From Straminergon stramineum (Eukaryota > Streptophyta > Bryopsida > Hypnales > Calliergonaceae), in NCBI GenBank assembly GCA_963920665.1, contig OY987272.1:8561001-8625000 (forward strand): DNA of 64,000 nt, written 5' to 3'. The notes below the pieces were generated by a model. The model was not told the origin of the DNA and did no database searches. It worked only from the letters and a program-made list of their open reading frames with translations. Position 1 is the stretch's first letter. Each line of letters opens with the position of its first letter. Below, piece after piece: positions 1 to 10,660 of the stretch. The translations under genes were made by a program, and so were the position numbers.

Positions 1-534
1 AACTAGGAAGTAGTGCATAGGAAAGTAGTTTTTGAATGATCGGAATTGGAAGAGTCATGTGACATTGGCTATGGGTCATGAGTACTTTTTGGCTCCCAAA
101 ATTCACAATTATTTAAATTTTGGAAATAAAAAACTGAAAATTTTGCAATCTACATATTTTCTATCTTTCTACCTAGGAAAAATTTCTATCACTTCATCCT
201 ACTCACGCATTGCTCCAAAATTGCTTAACCCTTAAATGACTTCGAGGATTGAAATTGTTGGATGAATGACTTAAGTAGGATACCTCTGTAGTGAAAAGAG
301 AAGCATTTCTTCATTTGTTGTTTTTATGGTGGAAGGTGGGGGCATGTAGAGTCTTCTAAGGCAAGAGGCTAGGAGTTTGCCTTCATTGAAGGCCTCCCTT
401 TTTTAGAAGTAGAGAGATTTGACTACAACGGCAACCAATACCCCCATCATTCTAGGGCTAAATGATTGGCTATTGGTGCCTCAACCTTATTAACAAAGAC
501 ATGAAACATTTTTTGATGACAAGAACCCCGAGGC
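1..534. other. Intergenic, no gene recognised
   Basis: AT-rich sequence with only short, chance-like open frames. At 225-235 the string TTAA-CCC-TTAA occurs, followed by ATGACTTCGAGG. It resembles the left end of the TTAA-flanked elements found at 4664 and 50852, but no matching right end was located. Confidence 0.4.
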
Positions 535-543
535 CAGCTACCC

Positions 544-777
544 AACTGGGTTGGATTGACCCCCTCACTCGTCCCTCCAAGTTAATCTTGGGGTGCATGT
601 AAAAAAAAAGACCTCCTATTTTGTGCTTCATTAATCTATCTTCTATACCTCTCCTAGCAAATTTGGGGCTTCTGATTGCAAAGATGAATTCAAAATTTGC
701 AAATTTTTTCATGCATGACAAATAATGAATTTCAGGTTTTTCCCTTGGGGACGAGCTAGGGGTCCATCCACCCTGGT
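544..777. mobile_element. Mutator-like MITE, copy 1
   Basis: A 234-bp element with imperfect terminal inverted repeats: the left end has GGATTGACCCCCTC and the right end the reverse complement of GGGTGGATGGACCCCT. It is flanked by an exact 9-bp direct repeat CAGCTACCC at 535-543 and 778-786. A 9-bp target duplication is typical of Mutator-type transposition. There is no coding capacity. Its core matches the elements at 1331-1565 and 22523-22791. Confidence 0.8.
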
Positions 778-792
778 CAGCTACCCTTGGTC

Positions 793-1050
793 ACTGGACT
801 TTTTTTTTTAAAGCAGATGAAACGGAATTTCATTGCAAAGGGCAAAGTACAAGACCGTTAGCTACAAGTGGCCTGGCGGGGATGACTAGACAAGGACTGA
901 CTAAGAGATTAACCAGACAAGAGACAAGAGAGGCCTGCGTCTCTCGGGCGCAGCGCTGAGAGAGCGACAAGCCTAGATGCCTCTCCGGGGGAGGAAAATC
1001 ATGGAGGCTGGGAAACGAAACCGGCGCTGGGACCTGAAGACGCCCACAGA
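793..1050 (-). repeat. Non-LTR retroelement 3' end (SINE or truncated LINE)
   Basis: Read on the minus strand, the sequence ends in a pure A tract (the T run at about 791-800) preceded by a motif reading GCAATGAAATTCCGTTTCAT. About 120 bp match the insertion at 58803-58932, so this is a dispersed poly-A-tailed repeat. The GC-rich part beyond about 920 has no partner in the window, and no target-site duplication was found, so the 5' limit is uncertain. Confidence 0.55.
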
Positions 1051-1330
1051 GGCTACCCTGCTTCTATCCTGGCGAAGAAGTCAAATGTATTTACACTTGC
1101 GTTTCGTAAATGGTCCAACCTTCTCTCTCCCGCGCACATCACGAGCTGGCTAATACGCATTGCAACGACTCCATCAATTACTTGGGCAGTGTGCACGTTT
1201 TGCAGGCTTACTTTGAACGAGTTCATAACATACATTGTGGACTTTGAACGTGTGAAAATGGGATTAGATGTGCACTTGGTGTGTGTTTGAAGCTGAGGTC
1301 ATTCACAGAAGTCTGATGGTACCCTCACAC

Positions 1331-1565
1331 GGCCGGGGTGGATTGACCCCCTCGCTCGTCCCCCTTAAGTCAATGCAGGGTGCATGTAAAAAAAAAGACC
1401 CCCTATTTTGTGCTTCACGAATTCTTCTTCAGTACCTCTTCAAGGTAATGTGGGGCCTCTCATTGCAAATATGAATTCAAAATTTGCAAATTTTATCATG
1501 CGTGACAAATAGAAAATTTCAGGGTTTTCCCTTCGGGATGAGCGAGGGGGTCAATCCACCCAGGC
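1331..1565. mobile_element. Mutator-like MITE, copy 2
   Basis: A 235-bp element whose ends are near-perfect inverted repeats (GGTGGATTGACCCCCTCGCT and its complement at about 1543-1562). The flanks are a 9-bp direct repeat with one mismatch: CCCTCACAC at 1322-1330 and CTCTCACAC at 1566-1574. The core, which includes GATTCAAAATTTGCAAA-type sequence, is shared with 544-777. It is absent from duplicate copy B, so it inserted after the duplication or was lost from B. Confidence 0.78.
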
Positions 1566-2560
1566 CTCTCACACAGTCATCGAAGTTTAGAGGTATTTCT
1601 TATATCTTGTGGTTTAAAGAACAGTGAACGGGTTAACTTGCGCAGTAAGAATTCCCGTACGTGAGGGCCCCATGTCAGATATTTCGTGAGGGTTGCACCT
1701 GAGTCAGGGCTCCTCCGGGCAAACCTGCAGAGTGCGGCCCTCATATGCGACGTCGCATGGGATCTGTAAGTCTTGTGTGCGCGGCCTCATGATTTGTGTG
1801 GTAGTCCCAATTTGCTCATCTCTCTTGTTTTGATTCGACATTGTGACTGGATTGGGTTTGGTGAAGTTCATGATTGGGTTGCAACGGAGGCATCTGTTGT
1901 AAGCTGAAGGCTATGGTGAGCTTATGAAGTGGAGTGATTGTGTTGTAATCCTGAAACTGAACCCAGAGGCAGGATGTTATCGGTCGATATGAGCTACGGG
2001 TTTCTTGAGCTAGAGGATTGATTGGAATGCTGACCGTATATTATGTTCCGTTTTTTAATCTTCGTTCGTGAAAGGTAAGTAGGGTTACAGCTGCAGTGGT
2101 TACGCAAGAGGTTTGAGTCGATCGACGAATGGTTTTGAGTCTATTCATCTCAGTGGATTGCATGTTTGATGAGATGCAACGAACAGCACCGTGAAGCACC
2201 TGCATCGCCGTGCTGGCTCACAGTTCAAATATGTGTTGCAGTTAACCTAGAGGTGAAGAGTCCCAGATTATGTAGAAGTTAGTAGCTGTTACACTGGTCG
2301 CAGAAATGCTGTAGCATTCGGTGCGCATCTAATTTCTTGTGCAGGTTTTCGATTCTGTGACTGCCTATACCTCTCTTTGACATTCACTTTGTATACGAGA
2401 CGAGATTCTCAAACCTAGCGCTTACTGAAAGGAATGACTGGTGGTTCAGTGTGAAGGACCAAATGTAAAGAAGTCAACTGCAAGGAAGTGAAAAGAAGAA
2501 ACCTGGCGTACAGATCCTGGGCAGCGGTGGCCTGAAACCATACAAAGATTTGCAAATAAC

Positions 2561-3145
2561 TTACCAGGTTTGGTCTCAGTTCCACATCCTGTGTCCAAAA
2601 GTCAATACACTCTTGCAAATTCAGGTAGCGGCAAATCCCTGTCTCATAGAAAATCTATCATAATGCAATATCAAAATTCTCCAGGGATATTGCAATAGTC
2701 AGTTCAGGGAACCAAAAGCCTTGAGCTAAATGACTGGAATTTTTTTCTCCTTAACCTTCCAACGCCTGATCGAATCGTTTTGGGTATCAATTTGATCACA
2801 TTCAAAGGAAAGTTTTCTTTCAAAAGTTCAAGTGCCGGTATATTCTACTGTGCTCATAGTTGAGAATGTGGACTTCGGATCGCTGAAGGGTTAAATCTCA
2901 ATTGAACAAATCCCAATCCGTCCGCACCTAATTGAGTGGCCACTTGAGTATCCGTTTCTTGAAAAATTCTGAATAGGCTTTGGAGTTATCAAAGTGAAGA
3001 TGTGGACTTAGTTCCAAAGTAGGACGAACCTCAATGAAGAATGCTGTGAATGGGTAAACTCCCACTCCGGAGAATGGCCGATACAGCATCGCGCGACCTC
3101 CTATTAATTTCGCCAATAGATGAGCATCGACAAACCCATCTGTGT
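2561..3145 (-). other. Exon-like minus-strand segments upstream of GH17 copy A, unidentified
   Basis: Two open stretches are conserved in both duplicates. One (3145 to 2928) reads through DGFVDAHLLAKLIGG and YPFTAFFIEVRPTLELS to a stop. The other (about 2640 to 2561) reads ECIDFWTQDVELRPNL and then meets a good splice donor, GTAAGT. The second has the spacing of the last kinase subdomain (a W..D..RP pattern), but this is weak. Between copies the longer stretch has about four base changes, mostly amino-acid-changing, so it does not look constrained. It may be remnants of a divergent neighbouring gene. I do not recognise the protein. Confidence 0.25.
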
Positions 3146-3188
3146 CGATTCAATCACAAATCTGGAAATATTCTGATCATAACTTAGA

Positions 3189-3512
3189 TGGTCAATTTCA
3201 TTAAAATGGCGGTATTGCAATAAATTGGCGGTATTCTAGTAAATTGGTGGTCCATTTCACTACTTTGGCATGGTCTGAAATCTAAACCTATCCTAGATGT
3301 TATAAATCTAGATTTTTCTGGATATCTTACATCTATATATGTCATAGATAGTTTAAACCGTGCGGTCTGAAATCTATATTTTTAAAGATTTACGAAGTCT
3401 ATAGGCATCCTAGATGTCCGAAATCTATTATAGTCTTAGATGTCCTTTCCAGTTCAGATTGCGCGGTCTGAAAAATAGCATAGGAATACCGCCATTTTAA
3501 TGAAATTGACCA
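3189..3512. mobile_element. MITE inserted just upstream of GH17 copy A
   Basis: A 324-bp element with terminal inverted repeats of about 28 bp, left end TGGTCAATTTCATTAAAATG, with its complement ending at 3512. There is no coding potential. The matching place in copy B (about 25345-25365) lacks it. The target duplication is not clear, so the superfamily is undecided. The right end lies 38 bases before the GH17 start codon. It supplies an in-frame ATG at 3500 that would extend the reading frame by 17 codons. Confidence 0.78.
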
Positions 3513-3550
3513 CATTCGCTCACTCTTTTGCTTCCCTGCATGCCTTCAGG

Positions 3551-4579
3551 ATGACGATATGGAGGCTCACCACGCTGCTGTCAATGCTGCACTTCTACAC
3601 CGCAGAATCAATCATCGGCATCAACTACGGCCGCCTCGCCAACGACCTCCCTCGCCCCAAAGACATCACCCGCCTCGTCACCACCCTCAACATCCACCAC
3701 ATCAAAATCTTCGACTCGGACCGCGCCACCATCAGAGCCTTCGACCACTCCAACATCGCTCTCGTCATCAGCGTCCCAAACGAGAATCTTACCTCGCTCG
3801 CTCGAAGTCCTAAAACCGCCCGTACGTGGATTCACAACCACGTGACGAAGCGCCTCCCCAAAGCGAAGATCACCCACCTCCTAGTGGGCAACGAGATTCT
3901 CTCCGGGGTTCCTGAGATTTGGCCTGCACTCGTCCCTGCAATGTGGAATCTCCACTCGGCGCTCGTCTACTACAAATTAGACCACCAGATCAAAATCTCG
4001 ACGCCACATTCCATGGGTGTGTTGGCCGCTTCGCACCCACCCTCAGCTGGGGTTTTCAGAGACGACATTCGAATCCCAGTCATGAAGAAATTGCTGGAGT
4101 TTCTGAGGATTACGGAGTCCACGTTCGTGATGAACATTTATCCGTATTTTCTTGTTCGGGATTATCCTGTGAATGTATCGTTGGTGTACGCGTTGTTTTT
4201 GGACAATCCAGGGGCGGATGATGTGAAGACGGGGTTGCAATACAGGAACCTGTTCAATGCGATGTTGGACGCGTCGATCTTTGCGATGAAGGAGCTTTGA
4301 TATGACGATGTGCCGGTGATGGTGACGGAAACTGGGTGGCCGAGTAAGGGGGATGCGTCGGAAGTGGTTGCGACGATTGCGAATGCGAAAATTTACAACA
4401 ACAATCTGGTGAAGCATGTGACGAGCAAGGAGGGTTCGCCTGCGCGGCCGGGGAGAAGCATTCCGACGTTCATCTTTGCTTTGTTCAATGAGAATGAGAA
4501 AGGCGGTCCCGCGTCGGAGAGAAACTTCGGGCTATTCTACCTTAACAAGACGCACGTGTATGATCTCAGCTTCACGTAG
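3551..4579 (+). pseudogene. GH17 beta-1,3-glucanase, copy A, interrupted by a stop codon
   Basis: Family GH17 endo-beta-1,3-glucanases are secreted enzymes that cut (1,3)-beta-glucan such as callose and fungal wall glucan. The frame would give 342 residues. It begins with a hydrophobic signal-like segment (1-18), then GINYGR at 23-28, the catalytic acid/base Glu in VGNE at about 115, and the nucleophile Glu in TETGWPS at about 260. There is no C-terminal X8/CBM43 domain or GPI tail. Codon 250 (4298-4300) is TGA where copy B has GGG (Gly). The frame continues intact afterwards to a stop at 4577-4579. Translation would stop just before the nucleophile, so the product should be inactive. The start at 3551 was chosen because it is the ATG shared with copy B. 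A CTTCAG just before it could be a splice acceptor for a leader intron. A sequencing error at codon 250 cannot be excluded, though two bases would have to be wrong. Confidence 0.88.
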
Positions 4580-4674
4580 GTTGAGGGTTTCGGGTTAAGG
4601 CCCGGGTTTCAGTGGCTCTGGGTTTCTATTCTGAAGCTTATCTTCACCAGCCCGCCTTTCTTGTTAACCCTTAA

Positions 4675-5648
4675 CCCCTGATCGCCTGAAGTCCAAACAT
4701 GTGTAAAAGCTGGCTTGCTTTTCAAGTCCTATAAGTCTAAATCTCAGTGAGGTATGAAAATCTCAACCGTACAATATTGTAGTGTGCATGTTGTAGATGG
4801 TGTGAAAATTTTTTCGGGTCATTTGACCGTATAGATTGAAAGATTATAATGTTTTAGTGTTGAAAAAAGATGCTGAAATTTTCTTAAAAACACATTTGGA
4901 GGTGAAATTCGATTTCTAAACCTACTCAAATGAAAAAATTTTAAACTACAAAGTGATTCAAACCAAAAGAAAAACACTTTGGTAAAAAAAAATCTCATTC
5001 AATTGACTCATTGTGTCTGCAAAATTGTTTTGAAATGTCAAAAAACAGTAAGAAAAAGTAGCAAAAAATCACATCTATGTCTGAACCTCCCTCTACTAAA
5101 ATGCTTCTCAGTCACTCATAACCTCTTGTATTCATATGAAATTTTAATCTTATAAACTAGACTAGTATGCGCAACTTTTCCAACAGAAATTATTGAAAAC
5201 AGACCATGTATGAAGAAGTTATAAGCTGCCGAAGTTCATTGTAATGCAAAAATGTCTGGATTTTGAACTTCGAATTGCTCCCAAACATTCAAAACAATTT
5301 GGATTGACATGAAAATTTTACCACAATAACTAGGCTTTATTGGAAACAAAATCCAACAATTTTTTATTGAAAACGAACATTTGATGAGAAAGATACAAAC
5401 CCCCGAAGTTGCAGCCTTTAGAATGCAATGAGGTGAACTCAAATTGAACCTGTGAACTTTGAATGGCTCTCAAAAACTCAGTACATCATGGATTGATCTG
5501 GAAATTTTACCACTGACATTAGACTAATATGCAAAACTTTCCGAACAAGTTTTATTGAATTCGGACATTGGATGCAAAAGTTACAACACTTTGAATTTTA
5601 CTACCAGACTATGAGAGGACACTTTTCGTCCCCTCCGGCGGTGAGGGG
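4675..5648. mobile_element. TTAA-flanked element (inner), nested in the outer element
   Basis: A 974-bp element flanked by TTAA at 4671-4674 and 5649-5652. The left end CCCCTGATCGCCTGAAG is inverted at the right end as CCCCTCACCGCCGGAGG, an imperfect terminal repeat of about 17 bp. It sits in the TTAA only three bases inside the outer element's left end. The interior is AT-rich, non-coding and partly tandemly repeated. Confidence 0.72.
5110..5600. repeat. Degenerate tandem repeat, about 187-bp period
   Basis: Three diverged units follow one another inside the inner TTAA element. Recurring landmarks are a GGAAATTTTACCAC-type motif, a TTATTGAAAACGAACAT-type motif and a GAACTTCGAATTGCTC-type motif, spaced about 185-190 bp apart. 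Unit boundaries are approximate and the last unit is truncated. No open frame follows the period. Confidence 0.55.
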
Positions 5649-6030
5649 TTAAACGTCGACACGGACGTTTTGTGTCTAATGGATGACAAAAACCTCTCTT
5701 CCAGATGTATGAAAGCTTTTTTCATCCATTTTTTTTGTGAAAGTGGTAACGCATTTCTGCTACGTTACGGAAGTCTAAGAACAGGGTCATTGGATGCATT
5801 CTCATTATTAGGTGGTGCAAATTGTAAGAAAATGTCACAGAGATTCATTTGGATAGTCCTAGAGCCACCGCTGCCCTTCTTTCAATTTCCATGAGGGCAA
5901 TAGGTGAAGCATGCTTTCCTAGTCACTACGCAACACAGGAACAATGTATTCAACTACAGTCAACAACAACATGCGTATTGTTCATAGACCACTTTCTTCC
6001 ATGGTTACCAATCCGTCGTTTAAGGATTAA

Positions 6031-7854
6031 ACCCTTAGCACTTTGACATCCAAAATCTAGATGATGATCAAAGGAAAAAACTACTGCTCTAAGGCCTAGT
6101 TCAGACCCAAATGTTCAGTGGTAGTGGGCGAAACCCTTAGTCCACTATTTCATTTACTGAGGTGTAGAGGGAAGTTGGCAAGTTGTGATGGATTTTGTCT
6201 GTCTAGAGCAAAATGTGTAATCCAAGAAATATGTGTTCATGGGAATCGTTGCGGAGGTGTGGAATATGAAATGGGAAATCCTTCATTAGAGCAATTGTTT
6301 CCACTTGCTTTTGTACTTGTCTTCTAGTTTGATATCATTCAAGAACAATATATTGTAGGTAGTGAAGTACTGTAGTTTGGTTGATTCATAGTTTTTGAAG
6401 AAATTGTAGTATAGTGTAGAGTTGGGTTTGTATTTTTTTGGCATTAATAAATGTACATTCTTAAAGATTACATACATGAATGTGAATATATTAATTCGTA
6501 TATATGAATCTCATATTGAAATGTACAATACATTGATTGAACTAAAAAATATAATGATTTTGAGTTTTGAATAATTTCAAATACACACAAAGACCATATA
6601 AGTATGGTATTATCTTGATAAAACAATTTTGTACTTGCAGATTTGCAACAAATGAATATAGTTGTTGAACAATATTATCATGAAAACATGTATGTTTCAA
6701 TATTGAAAATTGACTATTGCTATACACCAATTCTACAAACCTATAATATTGTAGCAATTTACAAAATTTATACTTTCATCATTAAATAATTGTATTGAAA
6801 GTTGATTGTTGCTACATAGATAATATACAACATTGCAATATTTCTATAATTCACAGAAGTATACTTTCACTAATAACCCCTGAAGGACAAGCATGCATTT
6901 TTTGGTAGTATAGAAATTTTAGGTAGGGGTGAATGTATGGTTGAGTGAACCAAAATCATTATCATAAAACCATTTTTAGGGAACTCTTTTTATTGCAAGA
7001 ACTATTGTGAATAATAAAAAAATGAATTTTTTAATTAAAAGGCCATACACTTTATTCTATATATGGTTGCTTAAGAAACCATGTAATTCGTGTTTAAGAA
7101 ATCATTCACATTAAGTGTAGAAGGACTTTTTTTTATGGATTATTATGGATTGCCACAGTGTGAACATTATGTATTTAAGCTTGTTTTTTGTGTGTATAAA
7201 CTTTTGCAAGAAAAAAAAAGTAACTCTATAGTACGTAGATATGATAATGAGTGTTCAAAATTGATGATTTATATCTCATTTATGTATTGAAATTACAAGT
7301 TAGGGACTTTTTTTCTAGTGTAAAATGGTATATATTTTCAAATGTCCCTACCAAAGCCTTACTGTATTATTTATTGAATTTTTTTTGTCTAATCCCTTTG
7401 GTATGGAATCTTCTACATGGGTGTGTATTTCAATTGAACATTATGCAAGAATATGGGATCATTCTAAACTATAGTTATTTGGAATTCTACCACCTATAGG
7501 AGCACTCAAATTGTAAATTGAAATTCCAATTAAGATTTATGGCCTATGACTTTACATACTTTATCTATAATCATTTAATTCAAATATACAAATTCTCTTG
7601 CCTTTGTAGGGTACCATAGTATGTGGAATAGCCACTTGCCTATGGACTTCTGAGGAGTCACCAAGTGCCACTTTTGGTCCACTCAACTATGCCAACACCT
7701 ACAAGTACATGTGACTAGAGATTTGCATATTTTAGGCTGAAATTTTCATAGAAGGTGAGGACAAGGAATATCTTTCATTTGTGCAAAATTTCATGACAGT
7801 CATTTAGAAATATGAGTCAAAAATTTTGGCCTAATAAGTTAATTATTTTGGTAA
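6031..7854. other. Intergenic, AT-rich; possible left end of a TTAA-type repeat at 6874
   Basis: No gene was recognised. Bases 6031-6075 still match the flank of GH17 copy B (26533-26575). At about 6870 the sequence AATAACCCCTGAAGGAC resembles the left ends at 51727 and 54962. The stretch around 7735-7780 resembles the interior of the element at 54962. Confidence 0.4.
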
Positions 7855-8280
7855 ATGGGCAATCTAGGCAGATTAAAAAAATCACTTTTTTCAAAAACAA
7901 AAATTTGAAATTGATTTTCAAGAGTTATATATATGTGGAAAGCTTTTAATCATTCCATTTTGATCAATGAGTCAAAAGTTACAAGGAGATTTGGTTTGTG
8001 GGTAGTTATGGATTCTTTACTCTAAAATAAACTTTGAAGTCCCTTATTTTATTCAATTTTCAATATTTTTTGAAAAAAGATAAAATTACAAGGTGTAGAT
8101 TTTTTATTAAAACATTTCAACCATTGAGATTAACATTTTTCAATTCCATAACAAAATTCTTAACAATTTTGTATTTTGAATCATTTTCTCCCTTTTTTCA
8201 CTTACTATTTTTTTCCTATACATTGTACAATTCCAAATGATCTAAAATTTTTAAAGCACCTAGCAAACTTACCTTGAAGC
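7855..8280 (+). repeat. Dispersed repeat, also at 51830-52095 and 55160-55585
   Basis: About 420 bp of AT-rich sequence that recurs in the same orientation in two other places. Shared landmarks are GTGGAAAGCTTT, CCATTTTGATCAATGAG, TCTACTCTAAAATAA and CCTATA.GTTGTACAATTC. The other two copies lie inside TTAA-ended elements, so this is probably the interior of a third, more decayed member. The short open frames here are not conserved between copies. Confidence 0.7.
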
Positions 8281-10660
8281 ATTAGAGGATGTCTAAACTC
8301 ATGGGAGGGACCCCAAGGGAGGCAACTAGAGGGGTCAAAATATTAAAATGTTGTGTCCTTTTTCAAATTGGATTGTGCTAGTAGCCTATACCCGCTTAGG
8401 GCTTGTGATGTTGTATTTCATAAGGATGATTTTGGCTATTGGTTGGGTGATGCAAGCACTTATGGACCTTGTTAGATTTTTGCAATACTATATTTGCTTT
8501 GTTTGACGAGTATACTTGTTCAAGTGCAAATTATAGTTATGGTCACACTTTATTCATGTGTCCTAGTTACAAATTGTTTGTTTATAGCCTATACAATTAA
8601 CTTCAGTCTTTCAAATGATTCTTGAAATATCTACTTCACATTGTAATTGATCTTCTAATTATTGTTTGTTGTTTATAAATTATTTCTTAGAAACAATGTC
8701 AGAGTTTTGATTCCATTGTTATAGTAGCTATGATCTCTTGGTGCAACTCATTTTAAAGTTGGCAAAGCTTGCAAATTATATATAATCTAGAGATACAATT
8801 GCAATTCCATTGACGTCAATTATACTTTAAGATTATTTGATTGCAAACTAGTCTTTTAACAAATATTCTCTTTGTCTTATAATAGATGATGCATTTCATT
8901 ATTTAGCAAATGATCTAATAAATGATTTTGCATACTAAAAGACAAAATCTTAGAAATTTACATGATTGTGAGGCTAGTGTTGAGTCTTGAGTTTTAACAA
9001 AGCAAAGTATGCTATAAAAACTAGCTTGTTTCAATTGTTTTGTGACAAGGACAAGAAGACTGGGTTCACATTTCATGAATTTCTACATTCTAAATTGAAT
9101 TGAGTTGCAATTCATAAAGAAACGCTCTCCTCCATAAAATAGAAAGGATCTCTTGATAACAGAAAGGTTGTCCTAGCAAAAGTACTCAGTTTGCGTATGA
9201 TTTGGTCATGATTAAAGTTAGAAATTAGAAAGGGCAATACGAAGATATTTGCTTTGAATTATGCAATCACTTCAATTGGAAAAAGTAGTAGAGAGATGGT
9301 AATGTTCGAGTTAAAGGCTAGCATGATCTTTTCATCAACTTGTTGAATTATTTAATGTGTGGAATTTACACAAAATCCCTCTTTAGTAGGTTTAGCCATT
9401 TAGGTTCACTTTACAGAACTTTATACTTAGTTAAAACTTGATGAATTAAATAGGAGATTAATTATTGGATTAGAACATTGATGTTGTTAATCGTTGCAGT
9501 TGGTGATAGGAGAAAGATGAATATCAAAAACTTGGTAGCATCCTATCAAAACAATTGCCAAACTTACTGAAGACAACTCTTGTAATTACAAAATCAATGA
9601 TGATAGGTCTAAAATAGAATAAAGATAATTAGGACATAAATAGTATACACGACTTGTGAGACAAATGGAACATTCTGTAGGATTTTGAACTAAATGAAGT
9701 CCTATCCAAAGTATTGAAGACATTATAGTAGTGAATGTGTAAAAATCAACAATCAATGCAATCAATATCCAATGGAAAATTGCTCTTTTGAATTATCCAA
9801 TGATATGAGACTGCCAACAATACAAGGCAGTATGGATACACCATGAAAAAGCTCCAAAATTGTGTACCAAAAGTAAAGAAAACTGAAATTTTTAGCTATA
9901 ATCCAGATTTAGATTTAGGCATTAGGAGTTGCCTTTCTAAGCAACGAGATTTGGAACACGACTTCAAATTCAAATAAATCTAGATCTTAGTTTGGGTCTC
10001 AATCCATGACCTTGAAACTCAAATTTTCAGATCTCACCTAGTTCTAAACTTAACCTTCAAAATCTTGGTGTTAGGTAGATTTTGGGCTAGTGTCAATTTG
10101 ATGGTGACTAGGATTATTAGGCTTCTATAACTCCAGGAAAGAGACCGAGGGAAGAGGCTAAGAATCAAATGTGTCTAAAAAATGATTATCTAAAAAAATT
10201 GTAGAAATGAGAAGAGGTAAGTTCCAGTCAAGTATGAGTCAAGTAAGACCAAATTAGACCTAGCGTTAGGGAGGAATGGTTGTGTAAAGATAAGATCAAG
10301 GTGAAAAGCAGAAAAGTGTATTAAAAAAGGATTAAAGGCGAGGATCTAATAACGGGAAGTACTCTTTTAGAAAACATACAAATTGAGAGCCTCATGTTCA
10401 CATATGAGCAAGTTGTTAGGATGTAGAGTAGTGCTATCAAAGACTAGATGGGCAAGTAAATAGTACCCAATCACACTAGAAAGGCAGTGCTACACTCTTG
10501 GTAGGCCTACACAACTGTTGTCTATCTGGTTGCTCCAACAATAGTAGTTTCCTATCTTACTAGCCTAGTATGAATGGTGCATGCTGAAGTGTTGAGCAAA
10601 TGCAGACTATGTAACTAGAGCAAAGGTGTATACGTTAGTTGGTTTTCATTCATGAACCTT
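8281..10660. other. Intergenic, no gene recognised
   Basis: AT-rich sequence without open frames of note on either strand. It may hold decayed transposon sequence, but I found no diagnostic motif, long terminal repeat or target duplication. Confidence 0.4.

Larger units (their letters stand above)
1121..4667. repeat. Segmental duplication, copy A (GH17 unit)
   Basis: This segment aligns along nearly its whole length with 23691-26532 in the same orientation. It covers a long upstream region, the GH17 coding region and the 3' flank. Copy A alone carries the MITE at 1331-1565 with nearby extra sequence up to about 1790, the MITE at 3189-3512, and at its 3' edge the nested TTAA element at 4668-6026. 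Homology resumes briefly after that nested element (about 6031-6075 versus 26533-26575). The divergence is low enough for base-by-base reading, so the duplication is fairly recent. Confidence 0.9.
4668..6026. mobile_element. TTAA-flanked element (outer), interrupted by a second TTAA element
   Basis: The outer element is flanked by TTAA at 4664-4667 and 6027-6030. Leaving out the inner insertion (4675-5648 plus one TTAA), its left end reads CCCTTAAACG and its right end is the reverse complement of TCCTTAAACG. In duplicate B the same place (26529) has a single TTAA followed directly by sequence matching 6031 onward, so the 1.36-kb insert with a duplicated TTAA is seen directly. The interior after 5653 (GGACGTTTTGTGTC...) matches the outer element at 51429. 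There is no transposase frame. Confidence 0.75.

Noticed and set aside
3608..3877. Long minus-strand and shifted-frame ORFs over GH17 copy A (and 25462-25745 over copy B)
   Set aside because: They are shadows of the GC-rich GH17 coding region, with Arg/His/Pro-rich or Val/Asp-rich composition.
4668..6026. Tourist/Harbinger explanation (TAA/TTA duplication) for the TTAA elements
   Set aside because: Both empty sites show the full TTAA, and the ends begin CCC in all clear members. The typical Tourist end (GGG/GGC with a 3-bp TWA target) fits less well, though it remains the main alternative.
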